From the NCBI RefSeq assembly GCF_010448835.1, contig NZ_CP048409.1, forward strand, positions 4,257,501-4,321,500: a DNA stretch of 64,000 nt, in the 5' to 3' direction. Shown here in pieces: positions 25,281-32,735 of this stretch; position 1 is the first letter of the stretch, and every line of letters begins with the position of its first letter. Source of the DNA: Draconibacterium halophilum. Its GTDB lineage: Bacteria; Bacteroidota; Bacteroidia; Bacteroidales; Prolixibacteraceae. The position numbers were made by a program, and so were the translations under genes. The notes under the pieces were generated by a model. That model did no database searches. It was given only the letters and a program-made list of their open reading frames with translations, and had not been told where the DNA came from.

Positions 25281-26591
25281 ATGTCAGGAAAAAAGAAAAA
25301 CCAAAAGAATATTCTCAGTAAACTTAATATTGAGAAACTTAACCCCATGCAGGAAGAGGCAAAATTAGCCGTTCATGCTGCCAATAACATTATTTTATTG
25401 TCGCCCACAGGAACAGGAAAAACCCTGGCCTTTATGTTGCCAATTGTTGCAGAACTCGATCCTGACTGTCCTCATGTGCAGGTATTAATTCTTGTTCCAT
25501 CGCGCGAGTTGGCCATTCAAATAGAACAAGTTACCCGCGATATGGGTACCGGGTACAAATGCAACGCCTTTTACGGAGGTCGGAATTTTAGCAAGGATCG
25601 CATTGATTTAAACCGGCCGCCTGCTATTTTAATTGGTACTCCCGGGCGAATTGCCGATCATTTGCGCCGAGAAACCTTTTACACAGGAAAAATTAAAACA
25701 CTTGTTTTAGATGAATTTGACAAATCGCTGGAAGTGGGCTTTGAAAAAGACATGGAAGACATTGTTTCTTTTGTTCCTGACGTAGAGAAAAAAATCCTTA
25801 CATCCGCCACACACCGAGTTCGCATACCCGAATTCCTTGAATTTAAAAACCCATTAAGCGTAAATTATCTGAAAGATAATATACCGGAATTGGCCCTTAA
25901 AACCATTATCTCACCGGAAAAAGACAAATTAGAAACTTTAGTAAAAGCGTTAAGCCATCTGGGAAATCAACCGGGCATTATCTTTTGCAATTTTAAAGAG
26001 TCGATTCAAAGAGTAAGTGATTTCCTAACAGAAAGAGGAATCAGTCATGGTACTTTTTATGGAGGTATGGAACAAATAGACCGGGAAAGAGTACTCATAA
26101 AATTCAGAAATGGAACCCACCGATTAATTGTAGCTACCGATTTGGCAGCCCGCGGCCTGGATATTCCTGAATTGAAATTTATTCTGCATTACCATCTTCC
26201 ACTCCGTTTTCAGGAATTTACCCACCGTAACGGACGAACAGCTCGTATGCACAGCGAGGGAACAGCCTACATATTAAAATGGGCCAACGAAGAGTTGCCC
26301 GAATTTATTCCTGAAACTGAAATTGAGGAATTACAAGAAGCGCCTCTCCCTGCTGAAACGGGATGGGAAACATTATTTATTTCGGGGGGGAGAAAAGACA
26401 AAATCTCGAAAGGCGATATTGCCGGATTGTTTTTTAAACAAGGCAATTTGAACAAAAACGAACTAGGCGTAATAGAACTAAAACTCGACTGCGCTTTTGT
26501 TGCCATTCAATCCGCCAAAGTTCAAGATACTATAGAAGCGGTAAACAACACCAAATTAAAAAACAAAAAAGTGCGAATTACAGTGGTTTAG
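25281..26591 (+). CDS. DEAD-box-type ATP-dependent RNA helicase with DbpA-like RNA-binding domain
   Basis: Predicted RNA-remodelling helicase of 436 residues, probably acting in ribosome assembly by analogy with DbpA. Motif I SPTGTGKT at 41-48, Ia VPSRELA, Ib GTPGR, motif II DEFD at 144-147, motif III SAT at 175-177, and motifs V/VI ATDLAARGLDIPEL and HRNGRTARM. Motif II reads DEFD instead of DEAD, seen in a few relatives. The last ~75 residues (FISGGRKDKISKGDIAGLFF to KKVRITVV) form the DbpA-type domain that binds 23S rRNA hairpin 92 in DbpA. Ends 14 bases inside the convergent gene. Confidence 0.93.
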   Translation: MSGKKKNQKNILSKLNIEKLNPMQEEAKLAVHAANNIILLSPTGTGKTLAFMLPIVAELDPDCPHVQVLILVPSRELAIQIEQVTRDMGTGYKCNAFYGGRNFSKDRIDLNRPPAILIGTPGRIADHLRRETFYTGKIKTLVLDEFDKSLEVGFEKDMEDIVSFVPDVEKKILTSATHRVRIPEFLEFKNPLSVNYLKDNIPELALKTIISPEKDKLETLVKALSHLGNQPGIIFCNFKESIQRVSDFLTERGISHGTFYGGMEQIDRERVLIKFRNGTHRLIVATDLAARGLDIPELKFILHYHLPLRFQEFTHRNGRTARMHSEGTAYILKWANEELPEFIPETEIEELQEAPLPAETGWETLFISGGRKDKISKGDIAGLFFKQGNLNKNELGVIELKLDCAFVAIQSAKVQDTIEAVNNTKLKNKKVRITVV

Positions 26592-26892
26592 CTTGTAAAA
26601 ATTTGATTTGAATGTTCTCGTCTTGTTGTTCCAGAGTGTATGCGCCCTTTAACTCCATGGTGGCTTTCATTTTTGTAGTTTCATTCACCAAACTGGCAAA
26701 AATGTTTTTTTGATCTTTTGGATTACAACCTTCCTGAAAGTAACAAAACAAATTATCAGTATTTGATTCATCAAACTGAATGATAAAAGCTCCGTTGTCG
26801 GGGAAAACCAAATCCTCGTATGCGTAAGTTATTTCAAGGCCGGTGGCATTGTCTACAATTTGCCGAACGGCTTCTAAATCCCGGTAATTCAT
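26578..26892 (-). CDS. Conserved hypothetical protein (104 aa)
   Basis: No family that I can name. A single alpha/beta-looking domain starting MNYRDLEAVRQIVDNATGLE, with acidic central strands (GAFIIQFDESNTDNLFCYF) and the segment EGCNPKDQKNIFASL; no signal peptide or membrane helix. The 3' end overlaps the convergent helicase stop by 14 bases. It is 70 bases upstream (in minus-strand terms downstream) of the Nif11-like/NifX-like pair on the same strand, so it could belong to that transcript. Codon usage and composition agree with the surroundings, supporting a real gene. Confidence 0.7.
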   Translation of the reverse strand: MNYRDLEAVRQIVDNATGLEITYAYEDLVFPDNGAFIIQFDESNTDNLFCYFQEGCNPKDQKNIFASLVNETTKMKATMELKGAYTLEQQDENIQIKFLQAKPL

Positions 26893-26961
26893 ATTTGAAA
26901 TGTTGGAAGCCAGAAGTACGAAGTCCGAAGACCAAAGTTCCTTTCTGACTTGATTACTACC

Positions 26962-27183
26962 TTATAGCGATAAAAACCACATTCTTATTTGCTGATAAAC
27001 TTCAGCTTGCTCGTAGGTTTGGCATTTTACCAGCTGCATATTTATGGCATCGTCGAACTCCACCTCATCGAAACCAATTCTATCAATCAGTTCTTGTCGC
27101 GATTGACAATTGTAACACTCTTTCCGAAATGTAATTTCGGTGGTAGCTCGTTTTACAAACGTTATTGCTCTATCTATTGCCAT
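26962..27183 (-). CDS. Nif11-like small protein
   Basis: 73 residues. The pattern RAITFVKRATTEITFRKECY..QELIDRIGFDEVEFDDAI resembles the Nif11 helical domain (found in nitrogen-fixation loci and as peptide leaders), but two cysteines, KECYNCQ (23-26), form a CxxC not general in Nif11. It lies 7 bases after the NifX-like gene on the same strand. No nitrogenase genes are present in the window. Assignment to Nif11 rests on my reading of the pattern and is moderately sure; a metal- or cofactor-handling role is inference. Confidence 0.6.
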   Translation of the reverse strand: MAIDRAITFVKRATTEITFRKECYNCQSRQELIDRIGFDEVEFDDAINMQLVKCQTYEQAEVYQQIRMWFLSL

Positions 27184-27190
27184 TGTTTAT

Positions 27191-27586
27191 TTAGTTACAT
27201 GTTGTTGAACTGCAAGACCCACACGATGAATTACATCCCCAGGTTTCGCGTGCCTTCTGTGTGGTAAACGACTCCAGTTGATTCTGTATAAAAAAATTGA
27301 TATTCTCTGTTACATTTGTTCCTCGTGCTCTAAATACTTCCAATCCGCTACGTGCAAATAAACGCAGAGCCATAGGTGGCAAATAGCCGCTAATAACGGT
27401 ACTTACACCTATTTGTTGCAGTTCTTTGCCCAATTCTCCAGGATTTGAAAAGACGGCTTTTACCGGCATTCTGTCCATCGATTTACTTTGGCTATCGTAA
27501 ATACAAACATAACTTGCATTGTGAAATCCACGAGCAACAGTCTCATTTCCTTTCTTTTTATCCGCAATGGGAAGCATCACCTTCAT
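27191..27586 (-). CDS. NifX/NifB-type dinitrogenase cofactor-domain protein with Cys-rich tail
   Basis: 131 residues from the ATG at 27586 (MKVMLPIADKK); an open frame continues upstream but the extra 61 residues have no domain similarity. The body matches the Nitro_FeMo-Co domain: MLPIADKKKGNETVARGFHNASYVCIYD, then LGKELQQIGVSTVISGYLPPMALRLFARSGLEVF. Proteins of this fold bind iron-sulfur or Fe-Mo cofactor precursors. The C-terminus GCNSSCGSCSSTTCN has four cysteines and could hold a metal. Starts an apparent two- or three-gene operon with the Nif11-like gene; in Bacteroidota such orphan copies occur without nitrogenase. Confidence 0.8.
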   Translation of the reverse strand: MKVMLPIADKKKGNETVARGFHNASYVCIYDSQSKSMDRMPVKAVFSNPGELGKELQQIGVSTVISGYLPPMALRLFARSGLEVFRARGTNVTENINFFIQNQLESFTTQKARETWGCNSSCGSCSSTTCN

Positions 27587-27769
27587 ATCTTCTGAATTTT
27601 GTTTGGCACCACTTTGGCAAAAGCAATACCAAAAAACACAGTCTTTTAAAAACCAACACTTTAGAATTTTGGCGGCTTTAGTTAATCTTTCCGTTTTGTA
27701 AGAAAATAAGGAGAATCCTACCAAAATGTAGGAAGACCGGAGATTTTTGACACGTGTCTGTTTTTTCAA

Positions 27770-28080
27770 TTTTCGCGAAACAGAACCAGTACCCGCGGCA
27801 TTTTTTCATTCCGTAGACTTATGCAATCCTACAGAATGCCCTTTACCAGAAAACGAACAACACGTTCTATTCGCATATTATCCAGCAGGCGAGTTCCCTT
27901 TTCAACCTTATTCGAACACATTATTTCCCACACTTTCCTTCTGGAAGCTTCTGAGACAGGACTAGATGCTTTTATAAATTCAGAAATTGATTTTGGTATA
28001 ACAGGAAATTATCATTCTCTAACGTCGTCATGGTATCAATACATTGAAAATGTTTGCGCTGTAAGACTAAAGTAATTCGC
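27770..28080 (+). pseudogene. Possible gene remnant, frame broken
   Basis: Part of a 609-base gap (27587-28195). One plus frame gives NPTECPLPENEQHVLFAYYP and ends at 27963-27965; another gives LDAFINSEIDFGITGNYHSL and, after TSS, WYQYIENVCAVRLK before a stop at 28073-28075. The last piece resembles the ending of FISUMP/DUF1566-type secreted proteins (SSS..WYQ....AVR), but neither piece has a start or enough length. Between 27587 and 27770 I see no further gene. Confidence 0.25.
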
Positions 28081-28105
28081 CTAAAAATTCATTGTGTACC
28101 CTATA

Positions 28106-28156
28106 TTAGCGTGAGTTCGAGCTAAGGCAGCATTGCTTAGCCCGAACTCACGTTAA
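28106..28156. repeat. 51-base near-perfect palindrome
   Basis: Arms of 21 bases (28106-28126 and 28136-28156), 19 of 21 matching, with a 9-base loop GCAGCATTG. Arm core CGTGAGTTCG. In RNA it would form a long hairpin, but no T run follows on either strand, so it looks more like a repeat or tiny mobile element end than a normal terminator. Confidence 0.75.
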
Positions 28157-28195
28157 TTAATAAGTAAAAGTTATACTGCTGAATAATTTTAGCTC

Positions 28196-28915
28196 TTATT
28201 TCTTTGTAATACCGAATCCCAATCTTTCAGTATTGTTATATTCCGGTATTGTTGAAAATGGAAATGGAGGTTCGCCTGTTTTCTCGCACTGAACCAGAAT
28301 TAGCTGGGTCCAATCGTTGAAGATACCTATTTCTTCATCGTCACTGTTGTACCACACTCCATTAGGATACCACTCGCCGTCTTTTTTAAGCATATCATCG
28401 TGATTTGCTGCAACCATTTTCTGGAATTGAGACCAATTTTTTCCGTTCGCATCAATTCCACTAAATTCAAAGGTGATCCACCCATCCGAGCCAATCCAAT
28501 CGTCTAAATTTGCAGGATAAACACCTTCTTTTGAAATCAGTGATTCATTCCATTTCATAACCAAATTAACGTGACGTAACCACCAGGCCATTCCCCACAA
28601 ATCATACATATCCTCTGGTTCTTCGGAATATTCAGGAGGAGTAATATCTTCATCTATTCCCCGATAAGGTGTTGTATGAGACCATGGAGCAGATGCATAT
28701 AAATTATCGCCAACAATAGCATTATAAAAACTTCCTTTAAAAAGATGTGCATTCCAGTTATAACCGTATTCATCAACTCCGGTTATTTTATTATTTCCCG
28801 AGTTTCCGCTTTTTAATTCCGTGCTGCTATCTGGTTCTTCAACCAGGTCTTTTTCGCACCCTGCAAAAGCCAGTGCTACCGCTAATACGATTAATAATAA
28901 AATTGATTTTTTCAT
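28196..28915 (-). CDS. Uncharacterised lipoprotein (239 aa)
   Basis: Signal peptide with lipobox (MKKSILLLIVLAVALAFAGC), lipidated cysteine at residue 20, followed by a Ser/Asn/Gly-rich linker (about 28-45) and an aromatic-rich body (DEYGYNWNAHLFKGSFYNAI, YDLWGMAWWLRHVNLVMKWN, WITFEFSGIDANGKNWSQFQ). No domain that I recognise. The body is tryptophan-rich and acidic, suggesting a secreted, surface-attached domain. A 16-bp perfect inverted repeat lies directly upstream of the start, and a gene for an AraC-type HTH/TPR regulator lies beyond it on the same strand. Confidence 0.8.
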   Translation of the reverse strand: MKKSILLLIVLAVALAFAGCEKDLVEEPDSSTELKSGNSGNNKITGVDEYGYNWNAHLFKGSFYNAIVGDNLYASAPWSHTTPYRGIDEDITPPEYSEEPEDMYDLWGMAWWLRHVNLVMKWNESLISKEGVYPANLDDWIGSDGWITFEFSGIDANGKNWSQFQKMVAANHDDMLKKDGEWYPNGVWYNSDDEEIGIFNDWTQLILVQCEKTGEPPFPFSTIPEYNNTERLGFGITKK

Positions 28916-28924
28916 GACAATTAG

Positions 28925-28999
28925 TTTTAAAGTTTATGCTACAAAGTTCCTTTGAAAAGGCTTTTATAACTTATCAGCCATGAAGCATAAACTTTAAAA
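28925..28999. promoter_or_regulatory. 16-bp perfect inverted repeat upstream of the lipoprotein gene
   Basis: TTTTAAAGTTTATGCT (28925-28940) is exactly inverted as AGCATAAACTTTAAAA (28984-28999), separated by 43 bases; the left arm is 9 bases from the lipoprotein ATG. A smaller palindrome CAAAGTTCCTTTG lies between the arms. It could be an operator or the ends of a small invertible promoter. Confidence 0.6.
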
Positions 29000-29070
29000 T
29001 TTGGCGCACCCCTTACAATTTTGAAGCATGCAAGGGAAAACTTACTGTGATTTTAGATTTGGGAAATAAT

Positions 29071-30939
29071 TTACAGGAGCTTCGACTGAGGTAAAACAAC
29101 ACCAATCTCGTTAACCAATTTTTGAAATTCCGGATTGTTGTGCAAGGGATAATAAATTGGATATGACAATACAAAAGGCAGGTCTTCATTCCTGACCTCG
29201 TAGGCAACTTTTAGATAATCGATTGTACCTTCAAAATCATCAACCATCATAAACAACGACGATACCACAGCCTGGTTACAACAATATTTATCTTGTCCTT
29301 TTAATGCCCCTTTCATATAAAACTTAATACAATCCTGAAACGGAGCACCTGTTCTGTAAAACTCGGCAACTGGTTTGTTTCTCATCAGATCCTGAAGCTC
29401 GGTCCATATTTCAATCGATTTTTCGGGGGCACCTTGTTGCAGGTATACATAGCCTAAACCATGCATTGCAAAACCAAAGGTAGGAAATAGCTCAAGCACC
29501 TCGTTGTAGTTATCAATTGCTTTGTTATACTCTCCAACAATGTAATAGCGTTCGGCCAAAAAGCTTAGCGTTCGTGGATTTAACGGGTCCAACAACTTTG
29601 CAGTTAATGCCTCGCTTATTGCATTTTTATAGTCGCCCTTTACCGTATAATAATTGGAGAGAACCAGATGTGCATCCGAGTTACTGGGTTGTAGTTCCAG
29701 GGCTTTTTCTGCAAGGTTTTTCATTTGTTCCCAATCCCAGTCGAGCTTTCCTACCAGGTTGGCTTTTGTTGTGTACGCATCGGCAAGAGACGGATCCAAT
29801 TCCAGGGCCTTTTCAACTGCCGCTCTTGCATTTGTTCGGTAAACCTGTTCTTCTGCATGGTCATACACCAGCCGATCGAGCGCCATGTAACATTCGGCCA
29901 GGGTTAAATAGGCCGGAGCAAAATCGGGATCGATCGCAACAGAGGATGTAAGGTATTCAACAGCATCCTTCATTTTGTCTTTACGAATATCCTGAGTTAA
30001 CCACAGCATTCTCCCTTTCTGGTACAATTCGTGGGCTTTCTCATTTACCTCCGGTAATTGTTGTGGTTTTGTCGGTTGAGTGGCATTCAAAATCTCATTA
30101 GCAATACTAAAGCTCAAATCGCTAACTACCTGCAATATTTTTGTCGACTGTTGATAATATTGGTTCGCCCAAATATGTTCTTCCTTCGGAAAAGGATTTA
30201 TCAGCTGCACATTCACAAGCATACTGTCGTCTTCGGTTAAAACACTGCCTTCCAATAACAGATCAGCTCCAAGATATTTTGCAATCTCTGAATAAAATCT
30301 CACCGAATCGCGGAAAATCATTGCAGAACCTCTTGAAGTTACTCGAAAACCTTTGATTTTAGAGAGTTCGGTGATCAGATTATCCGTAAGTCCCAAAGCC
30401 AGATATGATCTATTATTCATCTCAGACAAGTCCAAAAAAGGTAAAACGGCAATGGCTATTTCTTCCGTTACTGCTTCCTCGGGCTTAGCCAGTTTTGCAC
30501 CCCAATAACCAAATCCTACAGTTACAATAACAAATAGCAGAAACATTCCTGCCACTTTCATTCGGTTATTTGGAACTGAAGATGCTTTTATTTCTGATCC
30601 CGAAACACCTTCCTCTCCGGCTTGCTTTTTATAATCGCCAGGTGTACAACCATATTTATCGTGAAAACATTTATTGAAATACGAAGGGCTGCTAAAACCA
30701 ACTTTATAGGCAATTTCGGAGGCGGTATCATCGTCTTTTTCGATAAGAACGACGGCTTCTTCAAGACGAATATCGCGGATAAACATGTTGGCAGATTTGC
30801 CGGTAACAGCCTTTATTTTCCGGAGAAATTGTGAACGACTCAATCCCATTTCAGCGGCCAACTCGCTAACTCCAAATTTGTCGTTGGTAAGATTTTCTAG
30901 GAGGATTTGTTTTGCTTTACTAGTAAACACCTCTGGCAT
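29071..30939 (-). CDS. Membrane-bound AraC-type HTH regulator with FlgO/TolB-like and TPR domains
   Basis: Numbered from an upstream TTG at 30948 (MSRMPEVF), the architecture is AraC-type DNA-binding domain (10-110, two HTH units including VSELAAEMGLSRSQFLRK and ASEIAYKVGFSSPSYFNKCF), one membrane helix (about 131-150), an FlgO/TolB-like domain (AIAVLPFLDLSEMNNRSYLA ... ADLLLEGSVL, about 164-290) and five to six TPR-type repeats to the C-terminus. The ATG at 30939 is taken as start. This order suggests a cytoplasmic DNA-binding head anchored to a periplasmic sensor. Same strand as the lipoprotein gene, 156 bases apart. Ligand and targets unknown. Confidence 0.85.
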   Translation of the reverse strand: MPEVFTSKAKQILLENLTNDKFGVSELAAEMGLSRSQFLRKIKAVTGKSANMFIRDIRLEEAVVLIEKDDDTASEIAYKVGFSSPSYFNKCFHDKYGCTPGDYKKQAGEEGVSGSEIKASSVPNNRMKVAGMFLLFVIVTVGFGYWGAKLAKPEEAVTEEIAIAVLPFLDLSEMNNRSYLALGLTDNLITELSKIKGFRVTSRGSAMIFRDSVRFYSEIAKYLGADLLLEGSVLTEDDSMLVNVQLINPFPKEEHIWANQYYQQSTKILQVVSDLSFSIANEILNATQPTKPQQLPEVNEKAHELYQKGRMLWLTQDIRKDKMKDAVEYLTSSVAIDPDFAPAYLTLAECYMALDRLVYDHAEEQVYRTNARAAVEKALELDPSLADAYTTKANLVGKLDWDWEQMKNLAEKALELQPSNSDAHLVLSNYYTVKGDYKNAISEALTAKLLDPLNPRTLSFLAERYYIVGEYNKAIDNYNEVLELFPTFGFAMHGLGYVYLQQGAPEKSIEIWTELQDLMRNKPVAEFYRTGAPFQDCIKFYMKGALKGQDKYCCNQAVVSSLFMMVDDFEGTIDYLKVAYEVRNEDLPFVLSYPIYYPLHNNPEFQKLVNEIGVVLPQSKLL

Positions 30940-31106
30940 ACGGCTCAAAATCTATTGGTTTTTCGAACGAATCACAGCTGTTTAAATATACAAATTTTAT
31001 AATACACTGAAAAACAACGACGTGAGCTAATCTCTGGGTCTTATAAAATTTCGAACGTATGTAAAAAAGTAAAGCTGATAAAAATTTCTATGGCAGATAT
31101 ATTTTG

Positions 31107-32525
31107 CTAGTTTGCTCTTTTTAATGTGTATTCTCCGTAAAAATCTTCGATCCCAAAAAGCTGAACATGCATCTTGTCATCGTTAATATGCCCCTTAACT
31201 TCCAGAATCTTCCCCGATTTTGTCTGAAAGGTAAAACAGAATTGTCTCCCAATCATTTGCAGGTTATCGACCTCATAATTCTCATCATTTGCACTCTGCA
31301 AGATAAAGGCTGTAACCGCACTACCTACCACTTCAAATTTCAGGGAAAAGTTCAATTCATTCTCTGTCACCAAAGTTATATTTCTCCATGTTCCCTTAAA
31401 AAAATGGTTGGCACTATCGGTGTATGAGTCGGTGTGACTAACAATTCGGTCAGTAAACTCATTGCCGCTTAGGTCTCCATGCGTATAAAAATCTCTGGGT
31501 AGTACAGGCAGTAACTCATTCTTGATAAAGTTGTACATTATGCTTTTGGAATAGGGTTCAAATAACGACAGTACATTGCCTTTATATCTGATAGCAATGT
31601 TCATCACCTGTGCCGGTTCGGTATTACTAAAATCAATTTCGTCCAATACCAACACCTTCCTTTCCGGGTTTTCACGGGTATGAAAATATACGTTTCTGTC
31701 ACGTGCATCGAAGAGTACCGACCATTCAGGTTCATCGTATATACGCAATGTTTTTAGCATATAAAATCCATATTCCACCGGATCATCACCTTTATTGAAA
31801 TTATCGATCATAACTGCGGTACGTACAAAACGGGGCACATTTGGATCCTTCTCGTCGGGCTCATATTCGCCACCAAATCCACGAAAATATTTTAGCAGCT
31901 CCATCTCCCGATCATAGGGAGAATTAAAAAGTGCCGGAACAGGCATTTCATCTCCGGTGTGCACTACTACTTCGCCATTTATAAAGGCAATTGCTGCCGT
32001 ATTTCCCTCGGCATCACCCACAAAGAAATGCCAGCTCCAGCCATCAATCTCAAATTCATAGGCACTGCGAATTGCCTCTTCAGTAGTTGAGAAATTATCT
32101 AGAATGTACTGCGTCCAGTTCTTTTGGTTGAGTTTGGGCAGGCTATCGTTTTTTGGATAATCAGCCTCCTCGTTCATTGCCCATATAAATAACCCGGCTT
32201 CGTTCATCCCGCCATCAGGAAAATCTTTTCCGAAATTGTTAAAGGTAACCGATCCGTAGCGTGAAACCCAGGAGTGCGAGGAAGGATTCACCTGTCCTCG
32301 TGAAATGATTTCGCGCCACGTTCTACCTGTTTTAAAAATCCCTCGTTTGTTGATAAAAACCAGGCCGGGAACACCAATATCGCCTTCGTTGAGATTGTGC
32401 CCGTAAACCAGTATATTTCCTTTTTGAAGTTTAAATGAAGAACCGGCAAATAATTGCGAATACGATGATAGAAGCAATATAAATGAAGCAAAAAACAGGA
32501 CAAGTATAGATTGTCGAATTCTCAT
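31107..32525 (-). CDS. Exported Ntn-hydrolase-like protein (choloylglycine/penicillin V acylase-like) with Ser at the cysteine site
   Basis: 472 residues from the ATG at 32525, which gives a typical signal peptide (MRIRQSILVLFFASFILL...LFAG). The mature N-terminus SSFKLQKGNILVYGHNLN corresponds to the family segment CTxFxLxxGxxLxGRNLD, with serine in place of the nucleophilic cysteine. FNNFGKDFPDGGMNEAGLFI and HFFVGDAEGNTAAI match the core. The region after about 330 is a separate C-terminal beta domain (GTWRNITLVTENELNFSLKF, FTFQTKSGKILEVKGHINDD). If cleavage exposes Ser, it could still act as an N-terminal nucleophile. Substrate unknown. Transcribed alone. Confidence 0.75.
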   Translation of the reverse strand: MRIRQSILVLFFASFILLLSSYSQLFAGSSFKLQKGNILVYGHNLNEGDIGVPGLVFINKRGIFKTGRTWREIISRGQVNPSSHSWVSRYGSVTFNNFGKDFPDGGMNEAGLFIWAMNEEADYPKNDSLPKLNQKNWTQYILDNFSTTEEAIRSAYEFEIDGWSWHFFVGDAEGNTAAIAFINGEVVVHTGDEMPVPALFNSPYDREMELLKYFRGFGGEYEPDEKDPNVPRFVRTAVMIDNFNKGDDPVEYGFYMLKTLRIYDEPEWSVLFDARDRNVYFHTRENPERKVLVLDEIDFSNTEPAQVMNIAIRYKGNVLSLFEPYSKSIMYNFIKNELLPVLPRDFYTHGDLSGNEFTDRIVSHTDSYTDSANHFFKGTWRNITLVTENELNFSLKFEVVGSAVTAFILQSANDENYEVDNLQMIGRQFCFTFQTKSGKILEVKGHINDDKMHVQLFGIEDFYGEYTLKRAN

Positions 32526-32660
32526 TTTATCCGGCTTTTTTATACTTGCGAATAGAAACGCATAATTTATTCTTTCTTTCATCCATATATTTTAACAAAT
32601 TACGGATGTTGCTTGTTCGACTTTCGTTTTCCGGAACTTTTGGGAGTACTAACAAAAGAA

Positions 32661-32692
32661 AAAGCCACCCTCCGAATCCGGAAAGTGGCTTT
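32661..32692 (-). terminator. Terminator of the etfBA-acyl-CoA dehydrogenase operon
   Basis: AAAGCCAC (32661-32668) pairs with GTGGCTTT (32685-32692), with an inner CCG/CGG pair; on the minus strand a TTTCTTTTGTT tail follows. It lies 44 bases after the dehydrogenase stop at 32736. Confidence 0.7.
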
Positions 32693-32735
32693 ATTATTTT
32701 CTTGCTAAAAGCTAATAGCTCACGGCTCAAAACTT

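Noticed and set aside
27821..28075. 84-codon plus-strand frame as an intact gene
   Set aside because: Only the C-terminal half is protein-like; the first half is arginine-rich noise from another frame, so it is listed only as a possible remnant.
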